Shown piece after piece: positions 18,774 to 26,362 of a stretch of 64,000 nucleotides of DNA. Made by a program: the position numbers and the translations under genes. The stretch lies in the NCBI GenBank assembly GCA_963704565.1, contig OY969917.1, forward strand, positions 3,100,001 through 3,164,000, in the 5' to 3' direction. The notes under the pieces are model-generated. The model worked only from the letters and a program-made list of their open reading frames with translations, was not told the origin of the DNA and made no database searches. The first letter of the stretch is position 1; each line of letters starts with the position of its first letter. The stretch is from Rhodoblastus sp963704565. Its GTDB lineage: Bacteria > Pseudomonadota > Alphaproteobacteria > Rhizobiales > Beijerinckiaceae.

Positions 18774-19054
18774 GACTTTCGTTCGGCGGACAAAAAGGCG
18801 CGTTTCGAAATTCACGAATTTCGATAATCACCGCACGACGCGGAGACCGCTTTCGACCAATCTGTAAAGTTCAGACGGTCCGCTTTTAGGCACCCTGATC
18901 CAGCTTATGGCCGATGGCGGCCTAGTCGATTTGGATTACGGATCTACGAGAGCGGACTCAGGCTATCTTTTGTTCCGGCTCAGAGAGGACCCGTTCTCCT
19001 AGCCTTCCTCGGCCTCGCGAGGTGTTCCGATGCTGGCGTCCTACAGGCGCAGAG
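18774..19054. other. Non-coding stretch with a possible gene remnant
   Basis: The stretch has no complete gene. At about 18867-19002 the plus strand reads through a protein-like segment ending in GYLLFRLREDPFS followed by a stop, without a start codon of quality or ribosome binding site. It may be the tail of a lost gene. Base composition is lower in GC than in the flanking core genes. Confidence 0.3.
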
Positions 19055-19861
19055 TCAGAGCTTCCCCTTGAAGCGATGTGTTTCTGCTCCAGTCTCGTCG
19101 ACAATCACGATATCATCGTAGTCCAACAGAAAATCTCCGTGGTCATCCGGGACGCGCTTTGCCGCCAACTGACCGTCTAGATGTTGCAGCTCTTTGACGA
19201 TGTCGATGGCCCTGAAGGTGTCGCTTATTTGTGTGCCACCGAGGGTGACCCCAGGCCCGGCTAGATACACGCTCCCTTCCAGAGTGGTGTTCTCGGCATA
19301 GGAGTTCATCAAGCCGCTGATCGTTCCATCGTCGAAACTGTCGTGATCATCTATGGTGAGGAAAAGAGCTCGATCCGGCAGGACGCCTACGAACAGAAGC
19401 TCTCCCGTGCGATCTGCGACACCTCCACTTCGTGGCCCCATGTGAAGGTGGTGAACATCGTACAGCACGCGGGCGCGGTCTTTCCCTCTCCATCCCCAGC
19501 GCACCTTTTCGTCGCTTGTTAGATTCGGCGGAGGCGTCGTCTGTGCCTTGAACCCTTTCCAATGGACCTGATTAGACAATCTCGGGTTCATATTGTCCCC
19601 GTCCTCAAACTCCTTTGCGATCTCGGCAATAGCTGCGGCGTAAGTGGAATAGTGCGGGGCCGCTTTCACCTCTGGCCAAATCGTCACTGACCTTTTCCTG
19701 ACGCGAATGAGGCGGGCCCTCCACGTCAGGTAGTTGATGACGAGTGTCGTCAACGGCTGGCCAAGCAGCGCAGTGCGGTCTGCTGGCTTATCGCATGGTA
19801 TGGTGTTGGCGACAGCGATGCGCAGGCGCTCTAACCGCAGTGAAAGAGGGGGTGGTGCCAT
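19055..19861 (-). CDS. Unrecognised 268-aa protein with a central HHLHMG motif
   Basis: I do not recognise a named family. The 268-aa protein has an N-terminal helical part with YLTWRARLIRVRKR (about residues 44-57). A central block, GKDRARVLYDVHHLHMGPRS (about 120-140), is followed by a strand-rich segment ELLFVGVLPDRALFLTIDDHD, and the C-terminus is acidic and ends DETGAETHRFKGKL. The His-rich HHLHMG followed by two hydrophobic strands could be an active or metal site, but that is inference. No signal peptide or TM helix is seen. GC content and codon use are lower in GC than core neighbours, and the gene sits beside a resolvase remnant, both consistent with acquisition by transfer. Confidence 0.65.
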   Translation of the reverse strand: MAPPPLSLRLERLRIAVANTIPCDKPADRTALLGQPLTTLVINYLTWRARLIRVRKRSVTIWPEVKAAPHYSTYAAAIAEIAKEFEDGDNMNPRLSNQVHWKGFKAQTTPPPNLTSDEKVRWGWRGKDRARVLYDVHHLHMGPRSGGVADRTGELLFVGVLPDRALFLTIDDHDSFDDGTISGLMNSYAENTTLEGSVYLAGPGVTLGGTQISDTFRAIDIVKELQHLDGQLAAKRVPDDHGDFLLDYDDIVIVDETGAETHRFKGKL

Positions 19862-20092
19862 GTCGCTTCTGCCTCAATCCTTGCTGGCCATAACTCGGGG
19901 CTTCATTATCACAGGAGGAAAGTTCGGCGGCAACGGATACCTACAGGTCTGCGGGAAAAGCTCGTTTCGGAAGGCCCGCTCAGGACAAGCGCAGTTTTGT
20001 GGAATGCCGAGATGGTCGCAGTGCCAAATGTCTGGCTTACGAGGCCCCGCTGAATTCCGCTCCCCACCCTTAACGGTCGAGCGCCGTCTGTC

Positions 20093-20450
20093 TCAGGCCG
20101 TCGTTCTGTAGATTGCGGCGGGGCTGACGCCATAGGAACGGGCTAGATCGGCGACGGATTCGCCGTCTTTCCGTCTGCGCCGCGCTTCCTGTTTCTGCGC
20201 TGCCGTCATTTTCGCCGGTCGCCCCATGTGCTGGCCGCGCAATTTGGCGCGGGCGCGGGCGCGGCCTTCGCCGGCGCCTGTGCGGATTAAATCGCGCTCC
20301 ACGTCCGCCAGCCCGCCAAGCACGGCAATCATCAGCCTGCCGATGCTGGTCGATTTGTCCGCCCGCGGTTCGGCAACGCTGAGAAATTGGCCGCCCGCGT
20401 CGATGATCTTTTTGACGATGGCGAAAAGCTCGAACACGGATCGCGACTCC
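20093..20450 (-). pseudogene. Resolvase/invertase-type serine recombinase, N-terminally truncated
   Basis: The readable part matches the C-terminal half of Tn3-type resolvases: the end of the catalytic core (SIGRLMIAVLGGLADVERDLI, split around residue 70 of the frame), the helix-E segment (RTGAGEGRARARAKLRGQHMGRPAKM), and a helix-turn-helix (ESVADLARSYGVSPAAIYR). The N-terminal catalytic domain with the nucleophilic serine is missing. In its place, from about 20449, the frame runs into a palindromic repeat, so the open frame up to 20563 is an artefact of translating that repeat. It is a dead remnant of a transposon or plasmid resolution gene. Confidence 0.82.
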
Positions 20451-20500
20451 TTCTCCCGTGAAACGGGAGAAGGTGGCCCGCGAAGCGGGTCGGATGAGGG
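20449..20500. repeat. Palindromic intergenic repeat, copy A (partial)
   Basis: Perfect arms CCTTCTCCCGT (20449-20459) and ACGGGAGAAGG (20463-20473), followed by a GGTCGGATGAGGG tail. It is the same family as copies at 20579-20688 and 21138-21184, and it truncates the resolvase remnant. Confidence 0.85.
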
Positions 20501-20578
20501 CGTTGGGCCTGCTTCGATCCTCGCCGCTAAACCGCCGGCTTTCGTGTTCAATGCCGAATGCAAACGCCTTCCTCGCTG

Positions 20579-20688
20579 CCCTCATCCGGCCTGTCGGCCA
20601 CCTTCTCCCGCAAGCGGGAGAAGGGCGCGCGCGCAGGCAAGTTTACGCGGCCAGCGTAGACTTGGCTGCGAAACGGGTCGGATGAGGG
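20579..20688. repeat. Palindromic intergenic repeat, copy B
   Basis: The ends are CCCTCATCCG (20579-20588) and CGGATGAGGG (20679-20688), a perfect 10-bp terminal inversion. Inside is a CTTCTCCCGC-AA-GCGGGAGAAG hairpin. This is a dispersed repeat of the type common between genes of rhizobia and relatives. Confidence 0.85.
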
Positions 20689-20721
20689 CACCGCCGCACG
20701 CGCATTGATGAAAATCCAGCG

Positions 20722-21081
20722 CTATTTCGCCGCCAGAGCATCTCGAATGAGCCCGAGCGCAATGTCGCAACCGCCGATCACGGTGTCATTGGGAATCCGA
20801 AGCACGTGATATCCTTGCGAACGCAGCCAAATGGTCCGGCGCGCATCGTGAATTTGCTGGTCCAATTGATCATGCGGTGCGCCGTCGAGTTCGACAATCA
20901 GTTTCTCCTCGACGCAAAGAAAGTCGGCGATGTATTTGCCGACAGGGACTTGCCGTCTGAATTTTCGGCCTTCGAAACGCGATCCGCGCAGGGCGCGCCA
21001 CAGAATCGTTTCAGCCGAAGTCATGCGCTTGCGCAGCGTCCGTGCAAACGGCAATGTCGGTGCTGTCGGGCGGCGCGGCAT
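20722..21081 (-). CDS. DUF559 endonuclease-like protein
   Basis: A 119-aa protein of the DUF559 family, related to the very-short-patch-repair/restriction endonuclease-like fold. It has the expected order: LRKRMTSAETILWRALR, then RGSRFEGRKFRRQVPVGKYIADFLC with the conserved Asp, VEEKLIVELDGAPHD with the Glu-Leu-Asp-Gly core, and RTIWLRSQGYHVLRIPND at the end. Such genes are often found near mobile elements and sometimes as fusions to toxin or methylase genes. Enzymatic activity is not established for this group. It lies between two copies of the palindromic repeat. Confidence 0.85.
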   Translation of the reverse strand: MPRRPTAPTLPFARTLRKRMTSAETILWRALRGSRFEGRKFRRQVPVGKYIADFLCVEEKLIVELDGAPHDQLDQQIHDARRTIWLRSQGYHVLRIPNDTVIGGCDIALGLIRDALAAK

Positions 21082-21436
21082 GGCGCATTCTGCGAGCGGA
21101 GGGTAAAGGCGTCAAGGCGGGTTCCGGTCGCGGCGCCCCCTCATCCGGCCTGTCGGCCACCTTCTCCCGCTCGCGGGAGAAGGGACGCGCGCCCAACATT
21201 CGCGCGCCGCTCATTCGGAGATATCTTTCGTGAAGCGCAAACCCTTGCGCTACAAGGGTCAACGAAAATTCCCAAAAGTCTTGATTTCTGTAAGGCGCGC
21301 TCGGGGCTTAGGGTCACGAGCGCTGGTTCATTTCGCTGGCGGAGCGACCGCTCGGCACGCGATAGCCGCCCGCCGAACTTTCATGGAATGTGAGCGCAAC
21401 GGTTCGAAAAACCGAAATTCAAACTGAGACATGACT
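21082..21436. other. Intergenic region with repeat copy C, no supported gene
   Basis: This 355-bp stretch contains one palindromic repeat (21138-21184) and otherwise no gene I can support. A 65-codon open frame at 21230-21427 has no domain and no ribosome binding site. The inverted motif GGTTCGAAAAACC near 21400 is short and of uncertain meaning. Confidence 0.45.
21138..21184. repeat. Palindromic intergenic repeat, copy C
   Basis: Starts with CCCTCATCCGGCCTGTCGGC, shared word for word with copy B, followed by a CCTTCTCCCGC-T-CGCGGGAGAAGG-like hairpin. The right-hand half of copy B is absent, so this is a half element. Confidence 0.85.
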
Positions 21437-22159
21437 TTATTTTGCCGCCGCCGCCTTCGTCGCCCTGCGTCGCGGCTGGCCGCCCTTGCGGGCGGGCGCA
21501 GGCGGCGTCACCGCGCCGCTGGCCAAAGCAGCGCGGTATTTGTCGAGCATGGCGGCGAAATCTTTTCGCAAAGCCGTCTCGATCTCCGGCCTTTTTTCCA
21601 GCCGCGACAAGGCGAGCCCCGCAGCCTCCAGGGTCGAGAGCGCCTCGCGGCGGGGTTCGCGGCGAAGGGCGCCGTAGAGCGAGGGCTTCTTGGGGTTGAG
21701 CGCCAGTCTTTTGGCCTTGAGCACCCAGGGGTTGCGCCACCACAAAGTCTTGGCCTGGGCCCAGGAGCCGTCGAAAATCACGATTCCCCTCAGCCCTGTC
21801 AGCGCCCTGTCCTGATCGGGCAAGGGCTCGCCCTTCTTGTCGAGCACGATGACTTCGCGCTCGCCCGGCAAATCCTTGGCGTGGGTGGCGCCGAGATGCA
21901 AGACCGCCCATTGCGACGGGTCGGCCTCGCGCCCCAAAACCTTGGCGAGGCTCGGCCAGGACAGGCCGATTTTCAAGTCCGCGTTTTTCAGCGCGTGTTT
22001 GGTCAGGCGCGCGGTGCCGAGCAGGCGGTCCTGCTCCTGCGGATGCTGGAGGATCAGCAGCGCAACCCTATTGTCGATCGGCTCGACCGCGTCGCAGACG
22101 CACAGAAAATCCGGCTTGGCGCAATGCGGGCAGAGCGGGGGCGCGTCGGAATCTGTCAT
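21437..22159 (-). CDS. DTW-domain tRNA-uridine aminocarboxypropyltransferase
   Basis: DTW-domain enzymes (TapT/YfiP) transfer the 3-amino-3-carboxypropyl group from SAM to U47 of tRNA, giving acp3U. The 240-aa protein has four N-terminal cysteines (CPHC at 10-13 and CVC at 20-22), probably a zinc knuckle, an HPQEQDR segment, and the signature DGSWAQAKTLWWRNPW (D130 to W145), which stands in for the family DxTW motif. The C-terminus is a Lys/Ala-rich basic tail of about 25 residues. It lies 18 bp downstream of gcvH on the same strand, a position where gcvP is often found in other genomes. A functional link to glycine cleavage is not evident. Confidence 0.88.
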   Translation of the reverse strand: MTDSDAPPLCPHCAKPDFLCVCDAVEPIDNRVALLILQHPQEQDRLLGTARLTKHALKNADLKIGLSWPSLAKVLGREADPSQWAVLHLGATHAKDLPGEREVIVLDKKGEPLPDQDRALTGLRGIVIFDGSWAQAKTLWWRNPWVLKAKRLALNPKKPSLYGALRREPRREALSTLEAAGLALSRLEKRPEIETALRKDFAAMLDKYRAALASGAVTPPAPARKGGQPRRRATKAAAAK

Positions 22160-22177
22160 GCAGCCCCCTTAAAAAGC

Positions 22178-22555
22178 TCAGGCGAGCGAAGCGACCAAGG
22201 CGTCATAGGCCGCCTTGTCGAGCAGGGCGGTCAATTCGGCCGGATCGGCGAGCTTGATCTTGAAGAACCAGCCGTCGCCCTGCGGGTCTTCATTGACCAG
22301 GGCCGGATGGTCGGCGAGATCGGAATTGACTTCGACCACTTCGCCCGAGACCGGCGCAAAAACCTCGCTCGCCGCCTTGACGCTCTCGACCACGCCGGTT
22401 TCCTCGCCCTGCTTGCGCTTCGCGCCAATCTCCGGAAGCTCGATGAAAACCACGTCGCCAAGCTGGCCTTGGGCGAAGCGGCTGATGCCGACCCGGCCAA
22501 TTCCATCCTCGACGACGATATATTCGTGATCCTTGGTAAAAAACATGTCGGCCAT
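22178..22555 (-). CDS. gcvH: Glycine cleavage system H protein
   Basis: The 125-aa lipoyl carrier protein shuttles the methylamine intermediate between the P, T and L proteins. The lipoylated lysine is in the conserved GVVESVKAASEVFAPVSGEV context, and the C-terminal LVNEDPQGDGWFFKIKL segment is typical. It lies 15 bp downstream of gcvT and upstream of the DTW gene. Complete. Confidence 0.96.
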   Translation of the reverse strand: MADMFFTKDHEYIVVEDGIGRVGISRFAQGQLGDVVFIELPEIGAKRKQGEETGVVESVKAASEVFAPVSGEVVEVNSDLADHPALVNEDPQGDGWFFKIKLADPAELTALLDKAAYDALVASLA

Positions 22556-22570
22556 GGAAAGCTCCGGAAA

Positions 22571-23704
22571 TCAGCCTTTTGCGGGGCGGTGATAGCGGTT
22601 GGGAACGAAGGGCAGGGGAACGACCCGCGCCGGCAAGGCTTTGCCGCGCACGATCAAATTGACGGCGGTTCCCTCGCGCGCGAATTCGGGCGGGACATAG
22701 CCCATGGCGACGGGCCGGCCGAGCGAGGGCGAAAAGCCGCCCGATGTGACCTTGCCGACGACCGCGCCGTCGGGGCTGGCGATTTCCGCGCCCTCGCGCG
22801 CCGGCGCCTTGCCCTCCGGGGCGATGCCGACGCGCCGGCGGGTCACGCCCTCGGCCAGTTCCTTCTGGATGCGCGCGGCGCCGGGAAAGCCGCCTTGCTC
22901 GCGCCGGCGCTTCGAAATCGACCAGACGAGGCCCGCTTCGATCGGGCTGGTGGTCGTGTCGATGTCGTGGCCATAGAGGCAGAGGCCCGCTTCGAGCCGC
23001 AGCGAATCTCGGGCGCCGAGGCCGATCGGCTGGACATCGTCCTCCAGCAGCAAAAGGTCGGCGAGCGGACGCGCGGCGTCCGCGGCCAGGGAAATCTCGA
23101 AACCGTCCTCGCCGGTATAGCCAGAGCGGGAAATGGCGAGTTCCGCGCCGCGCCAGGTGAAAGCGCGTTGCGTCATGAAGTCGAGCCCGGAGGCGCCGGG
23201 AACATGGCGCTCCAGCGCCGCCGCCGCCGCCGGCCCCTGCAGGGCGAGCAGCGCCTGGTCCTCCAGAACCTCAAGCCGCGAATCCGGCAGTTTTTCGCGC
23301 AGATGGGCGAAATCAGCCTGTTTGCAGGCGGCGTTGACGATCAGGAAAAGCCTTTCGCCCGCAGCGTCGGGCGCAAGTTTCGTCACCATCAGATCGTCGA
23401 GTATCCCGCCCGCGTCATTGGTGAACTGGGTGTAGCGGATGCGCCCCGGCGCCAGCGCCTGAATGTCGCCGGGGACCAGGCTTTCCAGCCGGCGCGCGGC
23501 GTCCGGCCCGGAGAGAAAGGCCTGTCCCATATGGGAAACGTCGAACAGGCCGGCCTTTTCGCGGGTGAAAAGATGTTCGGCGAGGACGCCCTTGCTGTAA
23601 TTCACTGGCAAGGCGTAACCGGCGAAATCGACCATCCGCCCGCCCAGCGCGATATGGCGGGCGTAGAGCGGGGTGCGGGCCGGAGCCTGTTCCAATTCCG
23701 TCAC
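22571..23704 (-). CDS. gcvT: Glycine cleavage system aminomethyltransferase (T protein)
   Basis: Transfers the methylene group from the H-protein-bound intermediate to tetrahydrofolate, releasing ammonia. The 377-aa sequence shows the N-terminal MVDFAGYALPVNY, the GLFDVSHMGQ motif, the folate-binding region RSGYTGEDGFEI and the C-terminal GYVPPEFA. Start and length agree with the family. gcvT and gcvH are adjacent, but gcvP is not in the window. Confidence 0.96.
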   Translation of the reverse strand: MTELEQAPARTPLYARHIALGGRMVDFAGYALPVNYSKGVLAEHLFTREKAGLFDVSHMGQAFLSGPDAARRLESLVPGDIQALAPGRIRYTQFTNDAGGILDDLMVTKLAPDAAGERLFLIVNAACKQADFAHLREKLPDSRLEVLEDQALLALQGPAAAAALERHVPGASGLDFMTQRAFTWRGAELAISRSGYTGEDGFEISLAADAARPLADLLLLEDDVQPIGLGARDSLRLEAGLCLYGHDIDTTTSPIEAGLVWSISKRRREQGGFPGAARIQKELAEGVTRRRVGIAPEGKAPAREGAEIASPDGAVVGKVTSGGFSPSLGRPVAMGYVPPEFAREGTAVNLIVRGKALPARVVPLPFVPNRYHRPAKG

Positions 23705-23740
23705 GATGCGCCCTCCAGTGGCCGCCGGGCAAAAACCCGG

Positions 23741-24271
23741 TCAGGGCAGTTTGGCAAAACCGTCCTTGAATCCGTTGAGGCTCAGGGGAATGCCGACGCC
23801 TTCCTCCGGCGTCTGGAATATGATGAAGGTCGCGGTGGTTCCGGCGCCGAGTTGCTGAACCAGCTTGTCCTCCATCACCACTTCGGCGATGCAGCCCGAG
23901 GGCAGGCAGCGCACGAAGCCGACATGGCCGATGTCGGTCTTGTCTATGGTGAGGCCGAGGCCGGAGGGCAGCAGCACGCCGAGTGGCGCGATGACGCGCA
24001 ACAGCCGGCTCTTGCCGTCGGCGGTTTTCAGCACGATCACCACGAGATTGACATTGGGCTTGTCCTCGGCGGCGACGCTTTGCATCAAGGCGCATTGCTC
24101 GCGGGCCGCGCCGGGCGGGTTTTCGCAGCGCATGTCCCAGTCGCCAAATTTGCCCTTGGTCACGCCCTGCGCCCGGGCCGAAGCCCCCAGGCCGAAGCTC
24201 AGGACCATGGCGACAAGAATCGCGTGAAAAAACAGGCCGACCCAGCGGGAGCCGATGCGGTTGAACGCCAT
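23741..24271 (-). CDS. Invasion-associated locus B (IalB) family protein
   Basis: A secreted or envelope protein of the IalB family, widespread in Hyphomicrobiales including non-pathogens. The ATG at 24271 is chosen because GAGGAA lies five to ten bases upstream. It gives 176 aa with a signal peptide (cleavage likely after ASARA, about residue 36). The mature part carries the family pattern: KFGDWDMRCE, a Cys in EQCALMQ, and a C-terminal FVRCLPSGCIAEV block with a likely disulfide. The function of the family in free-living bacteria is unknown. Confidence 0.88.
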   Translation of the reverse strand: MAFNRIGSRWVGLFFHAILVAMVLSFGLGASARAQGVTKGKFGDWDMRCENPPGAAREQCALMQSVAAEDKPNVNLVVIVLKTADGKSRLLRVIAPLGVLLPSGLGLTIDKTDIGHVGFVRCLPSGCIAEVVMEDKLVQQLGAGTTATFIIFQTPEEGVGIPLSLNGFKDGFAKLP

Positions 24272-24364
24272 ATTTCCTCTCAATCGCCGCGGCGCGGTCG
24301 AAAAACCAAGGGCCGGGACAGGCCTATCAAACGAGCCGCGCCTGTCAAGCGCCGTCGGTTCGAG

Positions 24365-24814
24365 TCATTTTCCGGCGAGGAAAATCTCGAAGGCTTCCAG
24401 CGTCTTTTCGCTGACGTGATGTTCGATGCCCTCGGCGTCCTTGCGCGCGGTGTCGGGATCGACGCCAAGCCGCAGCAGCAGGGATTCGACGATTTCATGC
24501 CGGCGCCGGGTGGCCGCCGCCAGGCTTTGACCCTGCTCGGTCAGGAAAACGCCGCGATAGGGGCGCTGCGTCACCAGATTTTCCTCGGCGAGGCGCTTGA
24601 GCATTTTGGCCACGGTCGGCTGGGTGACGCCGAGCCGCCGCGCGATGTCGGTCTGTCGCGCCTCGCCCTCCTGCGCGATCAATTCGGCGATCAGCTCGAC
24701 ATAATCTTCCCTCAGCTCGAACCGGCGGTCGTCGCGGCTTTTCTGAAAAGCCTCGGCGCGCGATTCGGGATCGGTCGGGGCAAGGCGTTTCTGGCTGAAG
24801 GCGGAGGATTTCAC
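24365..24814 (-). CDS. mntR: Manganese transport regulator MntR (DtxR family)
   Basis: A 149-aa Mn(II)-responsive repressor. An N-terminal arm is followed by a winged helix-turn-helix (about residues 40-95, with ARRLGVTQPTVAKMLKRL as the recognition helix region) and the dimerisation/metal domain. That domain contains the TRRRHEIVESLLLRLGV helix and the GIEHHVSEKTLEAFEIF helix, whose Glu and His residues bind the metal. Length matches E. coli-type MntR, without the SH3-like third domain of DtxR. The neighbouring mntH and its operator support the assignment. Confidence 0.93.
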   Translation of the reverse strand: MKSSAFSQKRLAPTDPESRAEAFQKSRDDRRFELREDYVELIAELIAQEGEARQTDIARRLGVTQPTVAKMLKRLAEENLVTQRPYRGVFLTEQGQSLAAATRRRHEIVESLLLRLGVDPDTARKDAEGIEHHVSEKTLEAFEIFLAGK

Positions 24815-24852
24815 CGGCGTTTCGCTTTCACGAATCGGAACGACGGCAAAAA

Positions 24853-24868
24853 TATATAGACCAGTCTA
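24853..24868. promoter_or_regulatory. Palindrome upstream of mntR, candidate operator
   Basis: TATAGAC-CA-GTCTATA is a perfect 7-bp inverted repeat, 39 bp upstream of the mntR ATG in the short gap after mntH. It differs in spacing from the MntR box at 26237, so it may be an autoregulatory site or bind another metal regulator. Confidence 0.55.
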
Positions 24869-24902
24869 TAATTCGCGCCAGCGCGAAAATCTTCCGCCCC
24901 GA

Positions 24903-26213
24903 TCAGACGGCGGCAAGGCCGGGGATCGGGACATTGAAAGTTTGCAGCAGCAGGATCGCGTTCAGCGCCAGAACCGCCAATGTCCCGGCGATGGCGGCTG
25001 CGTCGGTCAGCCTTCCATTGGCGAATTCGCGCATCACGGCGCGGTCGCGGGTGAACAGCACCAGCGCGATGATCGGAACCGGCAAGGCGAAGGACAGCAC
25101 GACCTGGCTGTATACCAGAGCGTCGGTGGCGTTGACGCCCATCGCCACCACGACGAAGGCCGGCAGCATCGTCACGAGGCGGCGCAGCCAGATCGGGATG
25201 CGAAAGCCGACGAAACCCTGCATGATCATCTGCCCGGCCATGGTCCCGACGGCAGAGGAGGAAATGCCCGAGGCCAGCAGCGAGACCAGGAACACGCTGG
25301 CCGCCGCGCCGCCCAGCAGCGGGGTCAGGCTGTGATAAGCGGTTCCGATTTCGGCGACATCGGCATGGCCGGCATGGAAGGCGGCGGCGGCCATGATCAC
25401 CATGGCGATATTGACCGCGCCGGCGACCGTCAGCGCGACGATGGTTTCCCAGGTCGAAAAGGCCAGCAGCTTGCGGCGCTCGACATCGTTGCGCGCCGGG
25501 GCGCGATTCTGGGTCAGGCCGGAATGGAGATAGATGGCGTGCGGCATGACGGTCGCGCCGACGATCCCGACCGCGATGGTCAGGGCCCTAGCGTCGGGCA
25601 GCGACGGTGCGGCCAGGGCGCGGCCGGCCTGCCCCCAATCGACCGGCGCGATGAACATTTCGGCCAGATAGCAAAAGCCGATGATCGCGACAAAGCCGCC
25701 GATGATCAGCTCCATCGGCCGGAAGCCGCGCCCTTCGAACATCAGGATTCCATAGGTGGCGACCGCCGTCGCCACCATGCCGGCGAGCAGAGGCAGATGC
25801 AGCAGCAAAGACAGGCCGATGGCGCCGCCCAGGAATTCGGCGAGATCGGTGGCCATGGCCGCGATTTCGCTGGCCGCCCACATGCTGTAGCGCACCGGCG
25901 CGGAAAAGCGCTCGCGGCACATTTCGGCGAGATTGCGCCCGGTGACGATTCCCAGCTTGGCCGAGAGCGCCTGGAACAGCATGGCGATCAGATTGGCCAG
26001 AACCACAACCCACAGCAAAGCGTAGCCATAGCCGGCGCCGGCCTGGATATTGGTGGCGAAATTGCCGGGATCGACATAGGCGATGGAGGCGATCACCGCC
26101 GGCCCGGCGAACAGCAGCGCCGAGCGCAAGGCGCCGCGCTGGCCGGCCAGAACCTCGCGAATCCGGTCGGTCGTGCTGTCGGTCAGATTTCGCGTCGCCA
26201 CATAATGGGTCAT
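24903..26213 (-). CDS. mntH: Manganese/divalent metal transporter MntH (NRAMP)
   Basis: A proton-coupled Mn(II) importer of the NRAMP family, 436 aa with 11 predicted TM helices. The metal-binding helix 1 carries the canonical DPGN (VDPGNFATNIQAG) and helix 6 the MPH motif (VGATVMPHAIYLHSG). The ATG at 26213 has GAGGA upstream; the extra 11 codons to 26246 lie over the operator. An MntR box overlaps the promoter region, and mntR follows on the same strand, so expression should rise when manganese is scarce. Confidence 0.96.
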   Translation of the reverse strand: MTHYVATRNLTDSTTDRIREVLAGQRGALRSALLFAGPAVIASIAYVDPGNFATNIQAGAGYGYALLWVVVLANLIAMLFQALSAKLGIVTGRNLAEMCRERFSAPVRYSMWAASEIAAMATDLAEFLGGAIGLSLLLHLPLLAGMVATAVATYGILMFEGRGFRPMELIIGGFVAIIGFCYLAEMFIAPVDWGQAGRALAAPSLPDARALTIAVGIVGATVMPHAIYLHSGLTQNRAPARNDVERRKLLAFSTWETIVALTVAGAVNIAMVIMAAAAFHAGHADVAEIGTAYHSLTPLLGGAAASVFLVSLLASGISSSAVGTMAGQMIMQGFVGFRIPIWLRRLVTMLPAFVVVAMGVNATDALVYSQVVLSFALPVPIIALVLFTRDRAVMREFANGRLTDAAAIAGTLAVLALNAILLLQTFNVPIPGLAAV

Positions 26214-26236
26214 GGCCTGTCCTCGTGACAGCCTGG

Positions 26237-26256
26237 AATATAGCAATAGCTATATT
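26237..26256. promoter_or_regulatory. MntR box upstream of mntH
   Basis: AATATAGCAATAGCTATATT is a perfect 8-bp inverted repeat with a 4-bp spacer. It matches the E. coli MntR operator (AACATAGC-N4-GCTATGTT) at 14 of 16 arm positions. It lies 24 bp upstream of the mntH start, where bound MntR would block transcription. Confidence 0.85.
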
Positions 26257-26362
26257 AATTGCAAGTCACCATATTAGGAAGCAAATGCATTGTTCTTTTG
26301 CAAAGACGGCTTGCGGAGGGGACAAGGCCGCCGCCGGCCAAAGCCGGCGACGGGGCAGGCGG

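Noticed and set aside
23705..23740. Glycine riboswitch in front of gcvT
   Set aside because: The gap to the upstream gene is only 36 bp, far too short for the tandem aptamers.
21431..24859. 1142-codon plus-strand open frame opposite gcvT, gcvH and the DTW gene
   Set aside because: It spans several real genes and their gaps in antisense, with no recognisable domain.
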